64,000 nt of DNA from contig CAZTFF010000015.1 of assembly GCA_964612485.1 (NCBI GenBank), positions 1 through 64,000 of the forward strand, in the 5' to 3' direction. Positions 35,437-44,634 of this stretch are shown one piece after another. Made by a program: the position numbers and the translations under genes. Positions within the stretch are counted from its first letter, which is position 1. Each line of letters starts with the position of its first letter. The notes below the pieces were generated by a model, which saw nothing but the letters and a program-made list of their open reading frames with translations, ran no database searches and had not been told where the DNA came from. This DNA comes from JAFGNV01 sp964612485 (GTDB lineage: Bacteria > Chloroflexota > Anaerolineae > 4572-78 > J111).

Positions 35437-37914
35437 TCAGGAAACGTTGTCTTGATCATCATTTCCGGCTTCAGGAACCGGAATCAAACGGTCTTCGGTG
35501 CCCAGCCGGATCACCACCTTAGAGGCATCGAGCGTTTTGCCCAACTCCTCTACCGTCGTCTGCATAACCTGTTCCAGTTCGCTCGAGGCCCAGATTCGAC
35601 GCGTCACATCGGCGATCACGCGTTCTCGCCCGGCGCGGCGCCCGGTTTCTTCAAAGAGGCGCGCGTTTTCAATAGCCAGGCTCATTTGCTCGCTTACGGC
35701 CTCGATCAAGGCAATCTCTTCTTCGGTCCAGCGGCGGTCGGGGTTATCATCTCGAATTCCCAACACGCCGATCACTTCCTCGCCAATTTTTAAGGGCGTG
35801 GCCATGGCGGTTTCAACCGCCGGGCCGGAAATATCGCCGGTATGGTGGCCATCGCCCGCGCCTTCGTCCATTTCTCCGCTGCTGCCAATGCGCAGGCCAA
35901 CGGTTTGCTGGTGCTGGATAGCGGTCAAGGCTTCGGGGGTGGTAATCTGGCCCAGCGGGGGCAGCACGGCCTGGCGGATTTCGTAATCTGTGGTGGGGCG
36001 CGTGGTGCTAAAGCGTTCCCAGGCCTGGCCGGTATAAAGCCGCTGGAGTTTGTGGGCTTCGTTCAGGGCCTCCTGGGTTTCGGCAAAGGCGCGGGCGTTC
36101 CGCACCGCCACCGCCACCTGGTTGGCCAAGGCCCACAGCACAGAGCTATCTTCGCCGGTCAACCCATGTTCTTTGTCGCTTTGCACATCTAATACGCCCA
36201 TCACTTCCGCGCCCGACATAATCGGTACGGCAATTTCCGATTGGGTATAGGGTAAAAGATCGTTGGGCAGCCAGTTGGGGTCCTGTTCAACATCTTCCAC
36301 AACCACAATCTGTCGCTCGCGGGCGGCGCGAGCCATTAATCCTTGAGAAGCATCCAGCGGAATGGCATGCTCCCGGCGTTTGAGAGAAGCGCCGATGTCG
36401 CCATATCCTTCGGCTATAACCAATTGAGTGCCTGATTCATCAACCAGATAAATGTGAACGTGATAATAATTAAATCTTTCTTTGATCAGCACTACCACCT
36501 GCTGCATCAACTCCGACAACTCCAGAATACCGGCCAGCCGCCGGCTGATTGAAACCACGGTTTCCAGTCGTTCGGTCCGTTCGGCCACCTGTTTCTCTAA
36601 TGAGCCGATCAGCTCTCGTAATTGGCCGGTCATCATGTTAAACGACTCAGCCAATTCGCCGGTTTCGTCGCTGCTTTCAACCACTGCCTCCACCTGAAGA
36701 TTACCCTCAATCACCTGGCGGGCCGCCTGGGTGAGATGCCCGATGCGGTTAGAGATTCTAAACGCAACATATAAACCAAGCCCCGCCGTCACAATGGCAA
36801 CTACAATGACAATAAGACTCATACCTTTACGCAGGTCCGCCGCCGCTTGAAGTGCTTCATCCTCCTCTATCTCGGCGATAAGGACCCATTGAAAATCATC
36901 CTGGTTAATCGGCTCATAGGCGCTGAACACGGTTGCGCCGCGATAGTTGACCAGGGAGGGGATAAATCCGCTTTCGCCGTTCAACCCGTTTTCCACAGCG
37001 GCATTATCCACCTGCCACTTTTCAGTAAAAAAGGTGTCTTCGCCGGTGGCTTCTTTTATTACCGGCGAATTGGAACGCATCAGGCCGTCGGAGCCTACCA
37101 AGTAAGTCTCACCCGTCTGCGTCTCTTCTAATCCAATCCGGCTCGCCATTACCTCGTCAATATTCTCAATCGGCAACTGGTAGATCAAAATCCCCTGCGT
37201 TCTGACCTGTTCATTATCTAGAAATTTGCCGATAAAACTGACCGGCGCATTGAGCGCGGCATAGGGTTGAAAGTCGGTTTTATAAATCTTGTCCTTATCG
37301 TTCTCCTCCATCATTGTCTGCACCATTTCGGCCAGATGGGTATCGCTATAGGGGCCGTCAACCAGATTGGTGGCAAAATCATCGTTTTTGGCATAGGTGT
37401 AGATAATATCGCCATTAATACTATTCACCAGCATTAAATCGGCGTAACCACCGGCCTGGGTGATATTGGCTAAAAGATCATAATTTTCATTATGACTCAA
37501 GCTGTAGGCGTTAAATGATTCCGAGGCTTTTAAGTCCGGATTTCCCAGAAAATCAGATTGATGAAGCGTTTCTAAGCCCACAATTCTTGAAGCTGCCGCA
37601 GAGAGCGTGCGGTGCGCCTCATTTAACACTTCCAGACGAGCCACCGAACGGATATCACGCTCAACATCCTCAAAATATTGTTCGATCTGGCTGGCTTTTG
37701 AACTTCGGATAGCTTCCAATTTGTTTTGAGCGCCATCCTGCAACGATTGCCGGGCCTGATTGAACGTATAGAGGCCCACCAAAGCCAGCGGTACAATAGA
37801 CACCAGCAAAAAAACAAGAATCAGTTTTGTTTTAAGCGAGGCCAGCCAGCCAAATCTTTTTTTCAAGAAGGTTGGGTCTCCACTGCGCTCGTACGGTTTA
37901 TGTTTTGCGATCAT
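35437..37914 (-). CDS. Membrane Cache-HAMP-GAF sensor without kinase domain
   Basis: 825 residues. TM1 (about 27-48), a large extracellular dCache-type domain (50-360; GETYLVGSDGLMRSNSPV, GATVFSAYEPI), TM2 (about 365-390) and HAMP (GNLQVEAVVESSDETGELAESF). GAF1 (FNYYHVHIYLVDESGTQ) is followed by a second GAF-like module (ATPLKIGEEVIGVLGI). It ends in the shared tail (MQTTVEELGKTLDASKVVIRLG). No catalytic output. dCache domains bind small molecules such as amino acids or organic acids; the ligand is unknown. Gaps to its neighbours are 30 and 19 bp, consistent with one message. Confidence 0.87.
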   Translation of the reverse strand: MIAKHKPYERSGDPTFLKKRFGWLASLKTKLILVFLLVSIVPLALVGLYTFNQARQSLQDGAQNKLEAIRSSKASQIEQYFEDVERDIRSVARLEVLNEAHRTLSAAASRIVGLETLHQSDFLGNPDLKASESFNAYSLSHNENYDLLANITQAGGYADLMLVNSINGDIIYTYAKNDDFATNLVDGPYSDTHLAEMVQTMMEENDKDKIYKTDFQPYAALNAPVSFIGKFLDNEQVRTQGILIYQLPIENIDEVMASRIGLEETQTGETYLVGSDGLMRSNSPVIKEATGEDTFFTEKWQVDNAAVENGLNGESGFIPSLVNYRGATVFSAYEPINQDDFQWVLIAEIEEDEALQAAADLRKGMSLIVIVVAIVTAGLGLYVAFRISNRIGHLTQAARQVIEGNLQVEAVVESSDETGELAESFNMMTGQLRELIGSLEKQVAERTERLETVVSISRRLAGILELSELMQQVVVLIKERFNYYHVHIYLVDESGTQLVIAEGYGDIGASLKRREHAIPLDASQGLMARAARERQIVVVEDVEQDPNWLPNDLLPYTQSEIAVPIMSGAEVMGVLDVQSDKEHGLTGEDSSVLWALANQVAVAVRNARAFAETQEALNEAHKLQRLYTGQAWERFSTTRPTTDYEIRQAVLPPLGQITTPEALTAIQHQQTVGLRIGSSGEMDEGAGDGHHTGDISGPAVETAMATPLKIGEEVIGVLGIRDDNPDRRWTEEEIALIEAVSEQMSLAIENARLFEETGRRAGRERVIADVTRRIWASSELEQVMQTTVEELGKTLDASKVVIRLGTEDRLIPVPEAGNDDQDNVS

Positions 37915-37933
37915 GGTAACATCCTATCAACGC

Positions 37934-40900
37934 TCATTGCTGCGAGTCACGATCTTCCAGGTGATAGCCCGGTGTATCAACAATTTTTGGCGAGAGATCT
38001 TTTTCGAGTTGCTCCTGGGGCCGCAATTTTACATAAGTGCGGGATACCCCCAGGGCTTTAGCCAATTCGGTTAAGCCGGTTTGGATAATGGCATCCACAT
38101 CCGACACGGTGTGCATTTTATCGGTGATCTGGCGCGTGATCTGCTCGCGGGTGGCGCGGCGTCGGGTATCGTCAAAGAGGCGGAGGTTTTCTACCGTCAG
38201 CGCCAACTGTTCCGAAACCATTTCGACCAGGGCGAGTTCTTCGGAGGTCCAGTTACGGTCCGGCGTTAAATCTTGCAAATTCAGCGTGCCAATTACCTGC
38301 CCCCGGAGGGAAATGGGAGCCACCACGGTGGCCGGGTCCGGTGCTGTTTCATCGCCTGCTCCCGGCGCGCTGCCATTGCCCTCCCGGTTGTTCCAAATCT
38401 TCATTTGCTGCTCGCGGACGGCTTCTTCTTGCAGCCGGGCCAAAAATTCAGCATTTGTTTTAAAATCGGCTTCAGCCTGCCGATGTTCGATCTGCCAGTT
38501 GCCCTCATGCTGCTCCTGCAAATATTGTTCCCATTCCTGCCGCACATATTGGCGATAAGAGGCTTCCACCTCGGCCAGCAGGCGGGCCTGTTCGGCGGCG
38601 GCTACTTTCCGGTTGGTGATATCGTGCATGGTGATGCTGAAGGTGGTCGGATTACCTTCGATATCGTAGTTGATGCTAATGGTCACTTCAACCGGCACGG
38701 TTTTCCCGTCTGAGGCCAGTAAGTTGGCTTCCGCCGACCAGAATCCATCTTCCAGGGCCTTGGGAATGCCTTCTTTGACCAGCCGGCGGGCGTCTTCGGC
38801 GGTGAAGAAATCGCCGGCATCCATATCGGTGATATTTTGATCCGGCGGGAACTTCATCATTTTCAGCCCGGCGGGGTTCACATACAGGGCATTGCCGTCG
38901 AGGGTGCCAATACCGATGAAATCGGGGTGGTTTTCTACGATAGCGGCCAGTTGCCGAACTTCAGTCAATACGCTTTCTAACTCTTCGGAGCGGCGGCGCG
39001 TTTGTTCCAGCAGCCGCTGGTTTTCGATAAAGCCGCTCACGCGGGTGGCAATACCCCCGAGAAGCGCGCTTTCTTCATCAATAAAATTCCGCTTCTCGGT
39101 GTAGGCAATGTAAATCCGGCCCAGAATTTCGCCGCCAATGTAAAGCCCGTGGACAATCTGGTTGGATAATTCAATGGCTTCCGGTTTGCCGTAAATATTA
39201 CCGTCAAACTCAATGGCTGCCAGGGCCAATTCGGGATGTTGCAAGGCGGCGGGAATACGGCGGGTAATCCATTCCAGCAGTTGGGGCAGGGGAGGCGGGT
39301 CCTCTTCCATTTCGCGCCCAATGTCGTTGAGGCAGTCCAGCTCTTTGACCCGTTCCCGCAGGAGATAGTCGGCTCGTTCGGCCTGTTCAAAGAGCCGGGC
39401 ATTTTCCAGGGCAACCGCTACCTGGGAGGCCAAGGTATTTTGGATCCGAATATCATCATCAGAAAAATGATCCACTTCATCCGATTGGACATCGAGCACG
39501 CCCAACACCCTGTCACCCACCAGTAAGGGCACGGCTAATTCTGAACGGGTTAGCGGCAGGTGTTTGTTGGGCAGCCAGCCCGGTTCGTTACGCACATTGT
39601 TGACAATAATGCCGGTTTGCATCCGGGCGGCGCGGGCCACCAGAGATTGTTCCCGATCCAGCGGAATCCGCCACCCTTCTTTTACCATTTGCTGCCCTAC
39701 CTCACCGGCACCGGCGGTCAGGATCAACTCGTTGGTTATGGTATCTAACAGGTAAATATGCGCATGGTATAGATCGAAGCTCTCTTTGGTAAGATCAACC
39801 ACCGTTTGCAGCAGCTCCGTGGTTTCCAGAATATTGAGGGCCGCCGTGCTGACCTTGGCCACAATTTCCATCTCGGTGGCTCTTTTGGCCAGAGTGGCGG
39901 CAGCTTGCTTGCGCTCGGTGATGTCTCTGGAAATACCAAAGGTGCCAACAATTTTGCCATCCGGGCTGCGCAGCGGCATTTTGGTGGTAGAAGCCCAGGT
40001 AATTCGTCCATCGGGCCAGGTTTCTTTTTCTTCCAGGTCGACAATTGGCCGGCCGGTTTGGATGATTTTTTGCTCATCTTCAAAGGCTTGCTGCGCGTGT
40101 TCGCCGGTGAAGAAATCAAAGTCGGTTTTGCCCACGGCTTCTTCAGGATCATTGAGATCAAAAAGGTTGGCGTGCGCCTGACTGATTCTGACAAAACGGC
40201 TGTCGCGGTCTTTAAAATAGATGATGTCCGAGGTGGTGTCCATTAAAGATTGCAGCAGGTCCCGTTCGGCGGCCAGTTCCAGTTCAACCGCTTTTCGCCG
40301 TTCAATCAGCAAGGCGGCTTGCAGGGCGCTGCTGAGTTGGTCCCGCAGAGTATAGTAATTACCTTTAGATCTATCTCCCTCAAACAGAACCAGCCCTAGT
40401 TGTTCTTCTCGAAAGTAGAGCGGCTCGACAATCAGGCTAAAGGGCTGGCGGGCGCGAAACAGTTGGTCCGGGGCAAGTTCTTCGGAGGGAAAATTTCGTT
40501 CTAACTCATCAAGATTTTTGCGTCCTGCCTGATCGTAGGCCAGCAGCAGGCGAGATTCATCCAGGGGATGCCGGCGATCCTGGTAGAGCGAGAGATAACA
40601 TCGTTTAATTCCCAGTTCAGGTAATTGTTGGGCCAGGAGATCCATCATGGCCGGAATATCCGGGGTGTTGATCAATTCCTGGCCAAATTCGTTCACCCGT
40701 TGTAATTGCCGTTCTATTTCTAATGTTTTATAGCCTTCCGTCCGTTTAACAAATTCACCAATCATTACACGGGCTTGCTGCCACAAGTCTTCTACCCGGC
40801 GCGATAAAATTTCTTCATCTTCGAGATAGGGCAGCAGTTGGCGGCGAAGACCAGAGATGACGGTTTGCCATAACATCACATCGCTGCCGGCGGCGAGCAC

Positions 40901-42097
40901 CTGGCGCATAATTGTATCCAATTCTCGTAAGAATATGCCCGGCGTGCCGCTGAGTTCCGCGCCAAAAGCATTGAGCAACCGGTTAAACCACTCCGGATTA
41001 ATGATTTCCTCTTCGTAGCCGGTCAGGGTCAGTTCAATGGTTTGCTCAATCTCCGCCAAAATATCATCGTGATGTTGGGTCAGGATATCGGCAATTTTTT
41101 GGCCGGCAGATTGGGTGTCTGCCGGAGAAAGGCTCTTCATCAGCGAAGGTACGGTAGAGCCGGCAATCTGTTCCACGGCGGGGTCCAAACACCCACACGA
41201 TTGGCGGATCGCCAGGCGGGTAGGCACAAACATCTGCTCCGGCACGCTTTTATCCATCAATTGTGACAGCAGCATTTCACCGGCCTGCCGCCCAATTTCG
41301 TAGAAGGGGTACGGTACGGTAGAAAGGGGCGGGGTGAGATATTGGCTTTGTTTGTCATCGTTAAAACCCACCAGGGGCAGATCATCCGGCACATGGATAT
41401 TGCGTTCTTGCAACGCCTCAAGCACGCCGCCGGCAAAAATATCATCATTAACTATAACGGCTTCAAATTTGGCCCGGCGCTCATCCAGCAATATTTGAAC
41501 GGCCCGTTTGCCCACATCGCGGTGGTAATGGGCCAGGCCGGTATCGTGTTCGGTTACCACCAGGTTCTGGTCCGAGGCCAACCCGTATTCTTTGAGCGCG
41601 TCGCAATAGGCTTTGTAACGATCTTCATGCTCTTTGAAGTTTTCGTGTCCTTTGATGTAGGCAATGCGGCGAAAACCGTGATCTTCAACCAGATGGGTGA
41701 CCACCTGATACATCCCGCCATAATTGTCGGCGGTTATACTGGGAATATCTGAAAAAGATTCGCCAATGCTAACCCGGGGAATGGCCTTAAAACGGTTGTA
41801 AAAGGCGTTAAGTTTCTCCGGGCCAACAAGTTTGCCAATGCCGCCCCAAAAGATAACGCCATCCAACTGTTCCACATCAACCAGATCGTACAAAACATTG
41901 GCCTGTTTTTGAAAACCGGCCGGGTCCTCCAGAATGCCGCCGGTGAAACAGAGTAAATCAACCTCTTGTTCGGCTACTACATCGGCTACCCCGGCCCAGA
42001 TGGATGTCCAGGATGGCTCGTTCAACAGGCCCATTAACAACCCAATGGTCGGCTTATCAACCTTTTGCGCTTTTTGTCTATCCTGATCTTTAGGCAT
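37934..42097 (-). CDS. LacI-type ligand-binding domain fused to PAS and GAF sensors
   Basis: 1387 residues, no membrane segment. Residues 12-312 are a LacI/GalR-type periplasmic-binding fold without its HTH (TIGLLMGLLNEPSW, FEAVIVNDDIFAGGVLEAL, LPLVGFNDD, CGC linker). Then come a helical and GAF-like region (320-610), PAS1 (612-730; DIIYFKDRDSRFVRIS), GAF (738-905; FDLYHAHIYLLD), GAF (905-1030), PAS2 (1035-1165; PDFIGIGTLDGNALYVN) and the array's C-terminal module. The ligand is probably a cytoplasmic sugar or nucleotide. There is no DNA-binding or kinase domain, so it is a soluble member of the sensor array. A second copy of this plan lies at 44635-48024. Confidence 0.87.
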   Translation of the reverse strand: MPKDQDRQKAQKVDKPTIGLLMGLLNEPSWTSIWAGVADVVAEQEVDLLCFTGGILEDPAGFQKQANVLYDLVDVEQLDGVIFWGGIGKLVGPEKLNAFYNRFKAIPRVSIGESFSDIPSITADNYGGMYQVVTHLVEDHGFRRIAYIKGHENFKEHEDRYKAYCDALKEYGLASDQNLVVTEHDTGLAHYHRDVGKRAVQILLDERRAKFEAVIVNDDIFAGGVLEALQERNIHVPDDLPLVGFNDDKQSQYLTPPLSTVPYPFYEIGRQAGEMLLSQLMDKSVPEQMFVPTRLAIRQSCGCLDPAVEQIAGSTVPSLMKSLSPADTQSAGQKIADILTQHHDDILAEIEQTIELTLTGYEEEIINPEWFNRLLNAFGAELSGTPGIFLRELDTIMRQVLAAGSDVMLWQTVISGLRRQLLPYLEDEEILSRRVEDLWQQARVMIGEFVKRTEGYKTLEIERQLQRVNEFGQELINTPDIPAMMDLLAQQLPELGIKRCYLSLYQDRRHPLDESRLLLAYDQAGRKNLDELERNFPSEELAPDQLFRARQPFSLIVEPLYFREEQLGLVLFEGDRSKGNYYTLRDQLSSALQAALLIERRKAVELELAAERDLLQSLMDTTSDIIYFKDRDSRFVRISQAHANLFDLNDPEEAVGKTDFDFFTGEHAQQAFEDEQKIIQTGRPIVDLEEKETWPDGRITWASTTKMPLRSPDGKIVGTFGISRDITERKQAAATLAKRATEMEIVAKVSTAALNILETTELLQTVVDLTKESFDLYHAHIYLLDTITNELILTAGAGEVGQQMVKEGWRIPLDREQSLVARAARMQTGIIVNNVRNEPGWLPNKHLPLTRSELAVPLLVGDRVLGVLDVQSDEVDHFSDDDIRIQNTLASQVAVALENARLFEQAERADYLLRERVKELDCLNDIGREMEEDPPPLPQLLEWITRRIPAALQHPELALAAIEFDGNIYGKPEAIELSNQIVHGLYIGGEILGRIYIAYTEKRNFIDEESALLGGIATRVSGFIENQRLLEQTRRRSEELESVLTEVRQLAAIVENHPDFIGIGTLDGNALYVNPAGLKMMKFPPDQNITDMDAGDFFTAEDARRLVKEGIPKALEDGFWSAEANLLASDGKTVPVEVTISINYDIEGNPTTFSITMHDITNRKVAAAEQARLLAEVEASYRQYVRQEWEQYLQEQHEGNWQIEHRQAEADFKTNAEFLARLQEEAVREQQMKIWNNREGNGSAPGAGDETAPDPATVVAPISLRGQVIGTLNLQDLTPDRNWTSEELALVEMVSEQLALTVENLRLFDDTRRRATREQITRQITDKMHTVSDVDAIIQTGLTELAKALGVSRTYVKLRPQEQLEKDLSPKIVDTPGYHLEDRDSQQ

Positions 42098-42109
42098 AAC
42101 GGTATCTCC

Positions 42110-44584
42110 CTAAAACGTCTCAGCCGGTGGTGAGTTGTCCTCGCCATTATCTGAAATGCCGGGCGGCTCCGGTTCGGAGAGGATTTTGGTGGAAAATGGG
42201 CGGGGAACGAACTTGCCGTTGCCCACCTGCTCCGGCGTTTCGGCGGCGCTTTCTGCCGGTTCTTCCGGGGGTGATGGTTGTTCTAGTTCAGAATCGGGTA
42301 TGTTCAGATCAACCAGAACCCGGCCGGTGCGGAGCGCTTTGTTCAATTCTTCGGTAGCGGTTCTAAGCGCCGTTTCAATATTGCGGCTGGCCCGCACTTT
42401 ATCAATGATCCGGCGGGCAATCTGCTCTCGAGATGCCCGCTGCTGGGTGGCTTCAAACAGGCGTAAATTCTCGGCTTTTTGAGCCAACTGTTGGGCGACG
42501 GCCCGTAACAGCGCCTGCTCGTCTTCGTTCAAATCATGATCGGAGGCTTTGACCGCCAGGTGGCCAATGGCCTGATCCTGTACCACCAGCGGTACGGATA
42601 CGGCGGCATCCAGCGCGCCGCCGGCCCGGGATAACGGGGTGATATTAGAAAGATCATACACAAAGCCCTCATCATGCTGAGACGATACCAGCTTTTCGGC
42701 CCAGGCTTCACGGGTAAGCTGCTGCACCGCTCGTTCCGCTCTTTGCTGCGCTTCCTGGGCAATGGCCCACTGCCGGGCACTGTCAATAGAAATCGATAGC
42801 TGAACCGCCATGGCTTCAAACACGGTCAGATTTTCGGAGGTAAAGGTGTTGACTTTGTCATCTTGCATATCCAGCACGCCAATTACCCGGCCTTCAACCA
42901 GCAGGGGAATGGCTAACTCGGAACGGGTTTCGGGCAGCAGCGGGTCCGGTTTAAAGAATCTACTGTCGTTTGTATCCGACACTACCAGCGGTTTGCCTTC
43001 AGCCGCCACGTATCCAATAATGGAATCATAGTAATCGGTAGGGATGCGGCTTAGCCTGCCGTGAGCCAACGACATTTTGGCTTCTTCCATCATCGATACA
43101 TACTTCTTAAGCGATAAGGTTCGTCCTGCGGCCAGCAGTCGTTCGCCGATTGGCCCCGCTCCGGCGCGCAATACCAGATTTTCGCCAACGTCGTCAACCA
43201 TAAATACCTGAACATAATACAGCCCAAACTGATCCCAGATAAATTCGGTTACAGTGGGCAGCAGCAAGTTAATGTCTCTGATCGTGGCGGCCCGCTGCCC
43301 CACTTCCATCGACAGGGCCAGTTCGGAAGTTCTTTCTTGAACCTGTTCTTCCAACGAACCAATGGATCGCCGCAGTTGGGCCGTCATGGTATTAAAGGCT
43401 TCGGCCAATTCGCCGGTTTCATCCTGACGTTCAACCGGGGCCTGCACGGCCAGGTCGCCGCCGGTAACGCGCCGGGCAACTTGGGTAAGGTGAGAAATAG
43501 GGCTGGCAATCCACAGGCCGGCAGCCAGACCGGCCACAATAACCAGCCCAACGGCGCCGATACCGCTGAGCAAAATCCAGCCGCCTAACCGGCCGGCGCC
43601 CGCCGTGGCCGTTTCTCTGGTTTCTTCGGTTACCAGCACCCAATTCAAATCAGCCACCTTGATCGGTTGGTAGGCCGTAAACAGGGCCTGTTCGCCATCC
43701 CCGATTTCCCGTATGCCTATTCTGTTGTTTAAGCCCGCTTTTACCGCCGGGTTGTCTACCATTTCGCCAAAATCGCCAAGGCCCGAACGCATCATTCCAT
43801 CCGATCCGACCAGATAGGTATTGACGGTTCTCAGGCCCGTGTTTTCCACAACAAGCTGATTGAGCGGGTCAAGCGGCAGCGCGTAAATAAGAAACCCGAT
43901 AACACCTCCCAACTCGGTATCAATAACCGGCGTTCCCACAAAACTAACCGGGGTACCGTGCATTGGCGTGTAAAAGCCATAATCCGTCATCTGGATGGCG
44001 CCCGGTTGGGGGTTGGCCCGCAGGTTTCTAAAATGTTCGGCCAGTAACGAATTTTTGTAGGGGCCGGTCAATAAATTTGTGCCAAAATCATTTCGTTTGG
44101 CCTGGGTATAGGCTATCTCTCCTTCAACCGAGACAAGTATTATATCTGCGTAACCGTTGGCTTCGGCTACCTGGCTAAAGAAGGGGTGGTAAAGCGCGTG
44201 AACCAATCCATAGGGGTGATAGCGGATAGGGGTCGATAGATCGGGCCGGTTTAACAGGCCGATTTTTCGCAACTCGCGCCCGGTGCGGAAAAACATCTGA
44301 TCCCCCAGGTCTTTCATCGCGTCTTCCAGAATGGGTAATTCGGCCAGGAGCAAAATATCCTGATCCACAGATTCAAAATATGTCTCGATTTGGGCCGCTT
44401 TCAAATTGCGGACCGTTTCCAACTCGTTAAACGCTTCAACTTCCAGGGCATTTTGGGATAGAGAATAAGCTATCACCCCCAACACCACCAACGGGATGAG
44501 AGACACCAGCAGGAATAAAAGAATGAGTTTTCCTCTGAGCGAACCGCGATTGAAGCGTTGTTTTATCCAATTTAAAAATCTCAT
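42110..44584 (-). CDS. Membrane Cache-HAMP-GAF sensor without kinase domain
   Basis: 824 residues. TM1 (about 15-40), extracellular dCache-like domain (VNTYLVGSDGMMRSGLGDF, EQALFTAYQPIKV), TM2 (about 330-360), HAMP (GGDLAVQAPVERQDETGELAE), GAF1 (FGLYYVQVFMVDDVGENL ... GVLDMQDDKVN) and a shorter GAF-like module (VSVPLVVQDQAIGHLAVK). It ends in the shared half-GAF tail (LRTATEELNKALRTGRVLVDL) plus an acidic, Pro-rich extension of about 50 residues. No catalytic output. The gap to the next gene is 12 bp. Its Cache domain and that at 35437-37914 share the GSDG(L/M)MRS motif, so they are recent paralogues. Confidence 0.87.
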   Translation of the reverse strand: MRFLNWIKQRFNRGSLRGKLILLFLLVSLIPLVVLGVIAYSLSQNALEVEAFNELETVRNLKAAQIETYFESVDQDILLLAELPILEDAMKDLGDQMFFRTGRELRKIGLLNRPDLSTPIRYHPYGLVHALYHPFFSQVAEANGYADIILVSVEGEIAYTQAKRNDFGTNLLTGPYKNSLLAEHFRNLRANPQPGAIQMTDYGFYTPMHGTPVSFVGTPVIDTELGGVIGFLIYALPLDPLNQLVVENTGLRTVNTYLVGSDGMMRSGLGDFGEMVDNPAVKAGLNNRIGIREIGDGEQALFTAYQPIKVADLNWVLVTEETRETATAGAGRLGGWILLSGIGAVGLVIVAGLAAGLWIASPISHLTQVARRVTGGDLAVQAPVERQDETGELAEAFNTMTAQLRRSIGSLEEQVQERTSELALSMEVGQRAATIRDINLLLPTVTEFIWDQFGLYYVQVFMVDDVGENLVLRAGAGPIGERLLAAGRTLSLKKYVSMMEEAKMSLAHGRLSRIPTDYYDSIIGYVAAEGKPLVVSDTNDSRFFKPDPLLPETRSELAIPLLVEGRVIGVLDMQDDKVNTFTSENLTVFEAMAVQLSISIDSARQWAIAQEAQQRAERAVQQLTREAWAEKLVSSQHDEGFVYDLSNITPLSRAGGALDAAVSVPLVVQDQAIGHLAVKASDHDLNEDEQALLRAVAQQLAQKAENLRLFEATQQRASREQIARRIIDKVRASRNIETALRTATEELNKALRTGRVLVDLNIPDSELEQPSPPEEPAESAAETPEQVGNGKFVPRPFSTKILSEPEPPGISDNGEDNSPPAETF

Positions 44585-44634
44585 TGTATTCTCCCGATCA
44601 CGTTCTATCGGTATGCAGCAAATCCGGCAGCAGT